Assembly: GCA_037447655.1 (NCBI GenBank) | Contig: JBBHKE010001123.1 | Span: forward strand, 1 to 45,614 | Origin: Zygnema cylindricum | Taxonomy: Eukaryota > Streptophyta > Zygnematophyceae > Zygnematales > Zygnemataceae | DNA length: 45,614 nucleotides | Reading direction: 5' to 3' | In this document: positions 38,701 to 45,614 of the stretch, one piece after another | Layout of the letters: every line of letters starts with the position of its first letter | Numbering within the stretch: the first letter of the stretch is position 1 | Program-made: the position numbers and the translations under genes | The notes under the pieces: model-generated | What the model was told of the DNA's origin: nothing | Seen by the model: only the letters and a program-made list of their open reading frames with translations | Database searches by the model: none

Positions 38701-39748
38701 TGTAGAAATTAATGGTTTTAAAGTATTTTCTAGGTCTGAATAGAAATAAAGAAGCCGAGGGAGTCTACCTCTAACTTCTCTCTCCAAACTCTCAAACTTG
38801 TCGCAGTCACTGAGAAATTGGAGAGGAAGCTAGAGCCATGGCTACCTAGGCTATCCTGAGGTTTATGGGAAATTTATACTAGTTAGGGGATAATTAACTA
38901 TAAGGTATATGCCGGTCACTGGATTTGATCCTGGTACCTGCCGGCCGACAGATAGTAATTAGCCGGTAGCCTTAGCCGTTAAGTCTAGAAGTAGTATTAC
39001 GCATTATATAGTACGATAATTAATTAAACAATAATTCGTAGGATATATCATTTAACTATAATTGTTAACGGGATACATAGATCTGGTATGTAAAAGTACG
39101 AATTGCGGTACGGATAAGAAATCAATACCGCGCATAGATTTCGTAAGCGAAACAAATACCGCGCATGTATTTATTACGGCTACGATCAAATACGAGTTTA
39201 ATCGGACGGCCGGAATTAGCGCCGAGATCGCGGAAGAAGAATTCGGCAGTTTGTGGGTATCGCCACATCGGATGACACGTGGCGATGTTACATTGGAGCG
39301 CGGCATCTCCGAGGATTAAAGGAGCGAATCCGGACATACCACGTGTCGACATTTAGGCCATGTCGTACAGTGTCCGAACATAAAGTACACCGGCAGCTGT
39401 ACTTTTTCGTACGGAACTGTAATCTGATTGGTTCCGTACATCAGTAGATAGAGTCTGTGAGAGAGATATGACTTAGAAAAATTAGAAGATAGGACCCTCT
39501 CTCCCACAGAGCTTCTGTACAAAAGGTCAACTTTGACCCTCCATAACTTACTGCTCAGGGGAGCAAATTCAGAGATTCTTTTTACTATCGACTCAGGGGA
39601 GTCTTGTCTTCACAGGGGTGAAGTTGGTCAGAGTTTTTGTCTGTCAAGGTGACAGTTATTTTTGCTGAAACACAAAGGGGTCAGGGTTATCCTAGAGGCT
39701 TCTTGGAAGCTGTCCACTTTGAGGACTTATGGAGGTCTTAGAGTTTCA
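38701..39748 (+). mobile_element. LTR of the A/B copia family, fused to a hAT pseudogene
   Basis: It is 1048 bp from TGTAGAAATTAATGG to TCTTAGAGTTTCA and aligns with 14959-16024. It holds a G-box pair (GACACGTGGC near 39276 and CCACGTGTCG near 39339), inverted-repeat arms 39382-39389 and 39398-39405, and a tRNA-like module at 38915-38990. The left flank (tatgt) and right flank (aagga) do not match, so this is not a simple solo LTR. Confidence 0.88.
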
Positions 39749-41192
39749 AAGGAGTGCAAAGCCGGCGGTATACATGGGACTATGGGCCATCTCCCATCTG
39801 CCCATGAACGATGTTTTCAGTTCTTCCAATGCCTGTATGACTTCATAATTTCTTTCACCTCCATCGATGGATAACTTCTGCAAAAACTGACCAACGGTTA
39901 AAAACCCTAATAAACCTTTCCCACGTTCAGGGCCCCTTTGTCACACTCCCTCATTAGCCACACCACCGGCTTTGAAACTGCCACAGCCTCCGTCACTCTC
40001 GTCTAAAACGTTAGGCTCAAAATGTGATCTTTAATCTTTAGCCCCTCGATCTTGTATGTAGCCTTACCCATCCAGTGCTTCTAACTGTCATCAAACATTA
40101 AGCACTCCTAGTTGTCCTTCACATGTAAAAATCTTTGGAGCATGATGAAATTTGTCGCAAACCTTGTCTCTCCAGGTTTCAACAACCGAAGTGCAGAGAT
40201 TTTTTTGAACATGGCAGAACTCATGTTATGTTTGGTAATAAATTTCAGCACCTCTTTTGCCTCTCGGACAAGTGTTGAAATAAATGGTAACTTGCCCCAA
40301 TCCTCCAACAGTAAGTCCAATACGTGGGGAGCGCATGGCGTTCAGGTGATCGAAGGGTATTTACTCACGAGCAGAGACTCTGCAGCCTTATTCACAAGGG
40401 CAGAATCTGACACAACTTGCACCACATTCTCGACCCCTACCGCAATAACTCCCTTCTCTAACACCTTACAAACGTAACCAGCATCCTTAATTTTCCCGCT
40501 AGTGTCTTCCGCCGTGAGACACATGTCACCCTTGGGGGTGACAGCTATAATGTTAATGAGAGGCGTGTCATCAACTACTGTCCATCCATCTGATGTGATC
40601 GAGGCACTAGTGGCTTCTAACGTCTTCACGTAGCTCCTCAAGTCTTGTTTTATTGTTGCCTTTGTCTCTGCCAAGAGACGAGTTCTCATGGCATTGCGGT
40701 GAGGTAACTTGTAAGAACCCCCTATCTCCCCGGTCTTCTTCACTGCTGCCTTAAAATAGGGGTCATCTAATAGTCCGAACGGCTAGGCGTTGGCAAAGAA
40801 AGCCTTAGCCCATGCTACATCAACCTCTTTTTTGTTTTGCATATCAATTAATTTCGTTATTTTTGTTTGAACACCTTGCACCTTACTACTATGGCTAGAT
40901 CCACCAGGACACTCGGTGAGATCATCCAAATCAGATATGACACGTTTCTGAGAGCCATGAGAAGTTCTCTCAGTTTTCGATAAAGTAAACTCCTCTTTCA
41001 CCTCGTCCGGACATAAATGGCAAGCTCTAATTCCTCCACTTTTCACATTCCCAATAAAGTGGTTTCTAATCCTTGTTGTTTGACCATTGTATACGAAGTT
41101 GTAGTAGATACGAATAATATTCGGTTGTTTCCAAGTAGCCCCCCGTCTGGAGCCTTAACATAATCCCACTCTATTCCGTGAGTTTTAGGCAT
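39749..41192 (-). pseudogene. hAT-superfamily transposase (BED + DUF659), truncated
   Basis: It starts at ATG 41192 (MPKTHGIEWDYVKAPDGG). A frameshift near 41135 is followed by a BED-like region (ATWKQPNIIRIYYNFVYNG, TTRIRNHFIG, GGIRACHLCPDEV) in which the first Cys pair is replaced by Ile and Tyr. The DUF659 core is clear: SDGWTVVDDTPLINI, VENVVQVVSDSALVNKA, TPCAPHVLDLLLEDWGK, LKPGETRFATNFIMLQRFL. After a stop at 40108 homology goes on with stops through VSKPVVWLMRECDKGALNVG and GRWEMAHSPMYTAGFALL, where the LTR junction cuts it. The C-terminal dimerisation domain is missing. It would have cut and pasted hAT DNA; this copy cannot. Confidence 0.88.
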
Positions 41193-42936
41193 GGATGCTT
41201 ATGGTGAGGTCCGCGAAAGCTTCAATGGCGGTTCCAATGGTACCTTTACTGGTCGCTTCTATTGCATCTTCAATGGCAAATTCCTGTTTAGAGAGGTATT
41301 TTCTAATCAAATTCAAACTTCGGCAGCGCAATTGGTGCAACGTTTTTTTTTTTTTACATTCCGTACATTTTTTGTACAGCGAAATATAAGCGATATATAA
41401 AATTTGCGAATACTACGTAATTTTCAGAAAAAAATCCAAATCAATACGAGTAGGAAAACTATGCCTACAATGTTCTTCGGAAGTTCGAACGTGTTAACCC
41501 CTTTTGTACATTGATGATTTATAAAAAACCTACAAAAAATTACAATATTCATTTTTTTTAACCTTGACTTTAGACCTTTTTCCAAAGGCTCAACCCATGT
41601 TTCAAGCTAAGCAATTTGAAATGTATTTGATTAAAGTTGGGCCGGAAAACCTAGACCAACCATCCCACCCCACCAACACCCATAACCCTAGAAGCCCCGT
41701 TTTTTTATGGCATACAATAATTAATACCCTCCATAAGCGATAAGAGGAACATATATACATCAAGTATCCTTTAGAAAATCTAGTATGAAGCATCGAAAAA
41801 TTGATCGCAATGCGATTCATTAGTATGTGACAAATTGGGAAATATTTTTGTTTTCTATTATTTTTTTATGGAATTAATAACTATTTTATAAATTTGAGCA
41901 AGTGAAAATAAAATGTGATGCACTAATTATTTTTGGGAGCATTCTTCAATTGCGTGCCAGGCAACAGTATAGTGCAACATTTAGTGCGTTGTAAACTCAA
42001 CCATACACATCAAATAAATGTAGAGACGGATGCATCATGGAATGTCAATCGTTGTAAACAAGTAGTGTTATAAGGTAAAAAATGCTTTTGTTGGTCATTT
42101 TGTTAACACAAATAAATGGTAATTCTATTATTTTTTAGGGATCAACTGATAAGTATTTACGACGACTTTCACTTACGATACAATTCTTTGCGATAATGTC
42201 ATTTAACATATCAATGTAACTATTAATCGTTAAAATAATATATTATTATAATAACATTGGTATACGTGTATATGTATTGGTGAAAATGTCGTTAATAAAA
42301 AAAGGTTATTGTAAAACAAGCAAAATAGTGTATATATGAAAAAAAAATGACGCGTATAAATTTAGTTTGCCAACACAATACACAACTAGTTAAAAGTTAG
42401 GTCAAACGCTAAACGTAATAAAAACACATAAATGTATAACACACAACTACAATAATACGAAACAAAGTTTACTTTCAATATATACGACCTTTTTGTATGC
42501 GTATTGGTTTCATTTAAAACGGGTGGTTTTTGGTCAATCAATAAACACACTTTCATCGTTTAAAAGTTGTCGAATTAACAATTAAAATGTCAAGATGGAT
42601 GTGCTATATATAATAAGTAGTATATACACGGAGAAGGTTATTGTTGCCTCGTGTAGAGGTTTAAGACTACTGGCGCTTGTACTTGCCATTGAAGGATGCA
42701 ATTCGATGTACAATTAGACCATTTAGTCCATGTACGGATGTTTAGACAATTGGAGGACAGATATAACCATAAAACAAAGGGTACATACTACACTAACTCA
42801 ATTTCAAACTGTACTACAATATGTAGCACTTACTTTATATGGTGATATACCAATTTCGGCCCGTTAGAAACTGAATTGCCAATTGTCGTTAGTGTTAAGG
42901 ATTAGTGCAATATTACTACTTCTAACAATACTACTA
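41193..42936. other. AT-rich interval with no recognised gene
   Basis: The first 200 bp may be 5' sequence of the hAT element; the minus strand there has an open stretch with EFAIEDAIEATSKGTIG. The rest (41400-42936) is AT-rich, with poly-T runs and no ORF above about 70 codons. Confidence 0.6.
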
Positions 42937-43438
42937 CACCGCGAATCCTAATTAGAGTAAATTACTCTAATTCGGTCGCTGGAAATTTTTACTCTATCAC
43001 ATGAAATAGAGTAGATGATTCTAATTTTTATTATTATTCTATTTAAGGTAAATTTTAATTAGCGTTGTTAATTATAATATATGTTTGTTTTAAATAGTGT
43101 GGATTACGGACGACCTCCGACCGTGCAAAACTGTACTTTATTAAGTTAAAAAGTACAAATAATGATTTAATACAGGCCGTTATCATGTAACTGCGTTTCA
43201 ACAAACCGCGTAGTGCAAACGTCATAGTGACGATAAACTGTACGTTTTGCCAAATTCTCTACGAATACCTTATTTACAGTAGAGGATAATAGCGTGCCAA
43301 ATTAGAGTACTTAAATAAATTAGAGTAAATTTAATAGTTGAAACAACTCTATCACGTAAATTAGCGTTCATAACTCTATTTTTTTTTTTTAGTTTTTGAA
43401 CTCTAATTTTTTCATTACTCTAATTACGATTCGCGGTG
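42937..43438. mobile_element. MITE 5 of the TA-flanked family (502 bp)
   Basis: Ends are CACCGCGAATCCTAATTAGAG and CTAATTACGATTCGCGGTG (last 19 shown), TA on both sides. The interior word TTAAATAGTGTGGATTACGG corresponds to the other copies. It is the most diverged copy. A further end-like fragment (CTAATAACGATGGGCAGTG) lies at about 43605-43623. Confidence 0.78.
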
Positions 43439-43440
43439 TA

Positions 43441-45614
43441 CTGTTATTACTACTAATTTTACTATTAATTACTACTATTATTACTTTGATGGTCTTACCA
43501 TCACGTTTTTGGCAAACAATAGTTTACGTCCTCAAATAGCGTTATTAACATTATTTTTTGATTTTCGGCTAGATGAAGCCTTCACCAAATTAGTGTTATT
43601 AACTCTAATAACGATGGGCAGTGTGCCAGCCGGTCCCCAGAATGTCATCAGATTTTTTCGCATTTTTGTAGTTTTCGACACGTGCGGACTCCAGCCGAAA
43701 CGGCCGCTGCATAGAAAGGCCCCGAAAAGATGTAAAAAGGATGACATTCAGTAGTGCCACGCTGGCGCGAAGTTTCTAGTATGCGGGCAGGACATGAACA
43801 AAGTACAAACTGTATGTACTTAGTCGGAAGTTGGTACTTAGTAGTTACGGTTCTATCGTCCTTTTGTTCTACGGTTTGAACTCCCATGTTTTCAGAACAG
43901 TCCAAACTGCGGTTAATTCTAACTGTAAACGATGAACGTTTTTTGGCAAAAACCGTTTGCTCACAACATTGCTGTTACAATTTTATTTCATTTTTTTTTT
44001 CCCGAATACTACAGTACAGTACAGCATACCCCAATTTCTGGTCAACTTTCCGTAATTTAACTATTCGTATTTAATTGTTCTTTGCCGTATTCGGCTAACT
44101 TTTAGTCTGCCCTTCTGGAACCAAAGGCTGCTGGAAAAATCCATGCGAAAAATCAAAACTAATGAAACAAAAGTTTTTTATTTAGTAAAAAATTTTGGTA
44201 GCACTGTTTGTTTTTATGGTTCGCACGAGTGGTGGTCGCTGTCGGGATTCAAAACGTAGTAAGACAACGCGTGGACTTTCCGATCCAATCATATTCTTTT
44301 GCAAAAGTTGTTTTTCACGGCGGCCGTCACGTCCATCAACAAACATTTTTTCCGTACGGAACAAATATCGATTGTTTTTTTATATTTTTTTCCCTTTTCG
44401 TTTCGTTTTCTTCCCGAATCCACTAGAATCGTCTCCGCGGCATGCGAACTCTACAGTTGTCGCATCACGTCGTCAAAAATCGAATCGCAGTCGCGCGAGC
44501 TTCGGCATTCCGCGTATTCCGCGTCGTATCCGGTTTCGGCGACCCGTGATTTGCTGTTTCTTCCCACGTCATCCGCGTCAATTTTGGAACCGTACACCGT
44601 TTCTCGGTAGGTTGGATACCGGCATTTGCGCGCAGCTTCCCGAAACGACAAAACGTCCTGTACGGACTGGCGTGGTTTTACACGCCCAATGAAGCTGCTG
44701 GGCAGCTGTCATCAACTTTTCGAAAATGACCGACAAAAACGCACGAGCAGTCTCTATTCTCTTTTTTCCTTTCGCAAGTCTCGTCTCCATTGGCTCCACC
44801 TTCCCCGAATCCTCCCCGTCCCGCTGCCAGACAATTTCAGATTTGTACCTTGTTTTTGGGCGGCGCGGTGCCGCCCAAAAAACCACGTTTCTTGTTGCTT
44901 CGTCAACCGGTAAGCGCCGTTTTACTCGGCGCAACTTAGAATCAGTACAAAAACACGTGAGTTGATTATTCAACAGTGGACTCATTCCAAAACCAGAATA
45001 ATTATTTGCTCCAACCCCCGCGCCACGTCAACGCAGCATCTTCCGCAAATCCCGTACCGCCTCCGCACCATCCGACACGTGCGAAACAGGAATTTTGAGG
45101 ACCTTTCGTTAAGTTTGGCCGCAATTGTTTTTTTTTTCCACGCCGTCTTGTCTGCCCGTCTTTTCGGGCACCTGCTCAAATGTTGGCTGCCAGGTCTTAG
45201 TAAAGCCGCGACAGAGAGGCTTTAGCGTACGCCAAATTTTGGGCCCTCTCTCCCGCCCTCCCTCTGTCCTCCTCTCCCTTCCACACGTACGGAAGCCATC
45301 ATTCCTCCCACTCCTTCCCTCCCGAGGGAGAGAAAACCAAAATCCGATCTAAAAAACCAAAAATACCCAATACTCAAAATTGAAAAACATAAAGACCCAA
45401 AAAACCAAAAAACCAAAAAACCAAAAAACAAAAAATCCCAAAACCGACATTAAAACCGACATTCAAAACCAATTTACATTTTTCAAAATTTCAAAAAACA
45501 AAAAACACCAAAATTCCAAAATTTTTACAACAAGAAACAAAAAACAGCAAATCTGTCTTCCATGGACTGTCTCCCCTTCCCCCTCCTCCCTCTCCTCTCC
45601 CTTCTCTCCCTCCA
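43441..45614. other. GC-richer flank with pyrimidine tracts, no recognised coding region
   Basis: Base composition changes from about 43600. ORFs on both strands (for example 44195-44692 +, 44578-44985 -) overlap one another and show no domain I know. CT-rich tracts at 45240-45330 and 45550-45614 surround an (AAAAAACC)n-type low-complexity stretch at 45335-45535. The arrangement resembles a promoter/5' UTR of a + strand gene starting beyond the window, but this is a guess. Confidence 0.4.

Noticed and set aside
38696-39753. Simple solo LTR insertion at 38701-39748
   Set aside because: Five-base flanks do not match and the hAT gene beside it is truncated at the junction.
44195-44692. 165-codon plus-strand ORF, with a 135-codon minus-strand ORF next to it
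   Set aside because: Low-complexity Arg/Phe/Ser composition, overlapping frames on both strands and no domain; likely chance in GC-richer DNA.

Overview
The window is nuclear DNA from a green-plant-lineage eukaryote. It holds one intron-rich gene with plant-type CTF4/EOL1 similarity, a dense nest of Ty1/copia retrotransposons, hAT remnants and TA-flanked MITEs, plus a 10-base assembly gap at 21190-21199. The Copia elements are primed by a half tRNA, as described for Volvox Osser and Drosophila copia. That, with the long repeat-rich introns, makes me favour a streptophyte (charophyte-like) alga or an early-diverging land plant. This is an inference from style, not an identification.

Left third (230-21189): nested LTR retrotransposons. 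I resolved the order from target-site duplications (TSDs). Element A (LTRs 1003-2160 and 17299-18478) is an internally deleted copia. Element B (2767-16024, + strand, decayed copia) sits in A's gag. Element C (3082-8873, - strand, nearly intact copia) sits in B's 5' LTR with a perfect GTTAC duplication. A solo LTR (9750-10945, - strand) sits in B's gag with a perfect GAGTG duplication. A second internal region of the A type (element D, 18479-20813) follows A's right LTR in tandem. It carries its own solo LTR of another family (18981-20025) and is cut by an inverted LTR that runs into the gap. In both copia families the gag start codon lies inside the 5' LTR, and the primer-binding site, complementary to the anticodon arm of initiator tRNA-Met, is translated as part of Gag.

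Middle (21200-25588): mostly unrecognised AT-rich DNA, a pair of about 150-bp direct repeats 2.4 kb apart, and a 585-bp MITE.

Gene (25589-36202, - strand): a CTF4/WDHD1/AND-1 orthologue, the trimeric replisome hub that links the CMG helicase to DNA polymerase alpha-primase. I could place 17 coding exons. Sixteen have defined boundaries and continuous reading phase. The 3' end of exon 1 is open, and about 40 residues of an early WD40 blade were not found. One intron is GC-AG, and several long introns carry private tandem duplications. Two E2F-type sites lie upstream of the ATG, as expected for an S-phase gene.

Right (36701-45614): a hAT-type MITE, three TA-flanked MITEs in a row, a copia LTR fused to a truncated BED/DUF659 hAT transposase pseudogene, a long AT-rich stretch, another MITE, and a GC-richer pyrimidine-tract region at the edge that could be the 5' flank of a gene outside the window.
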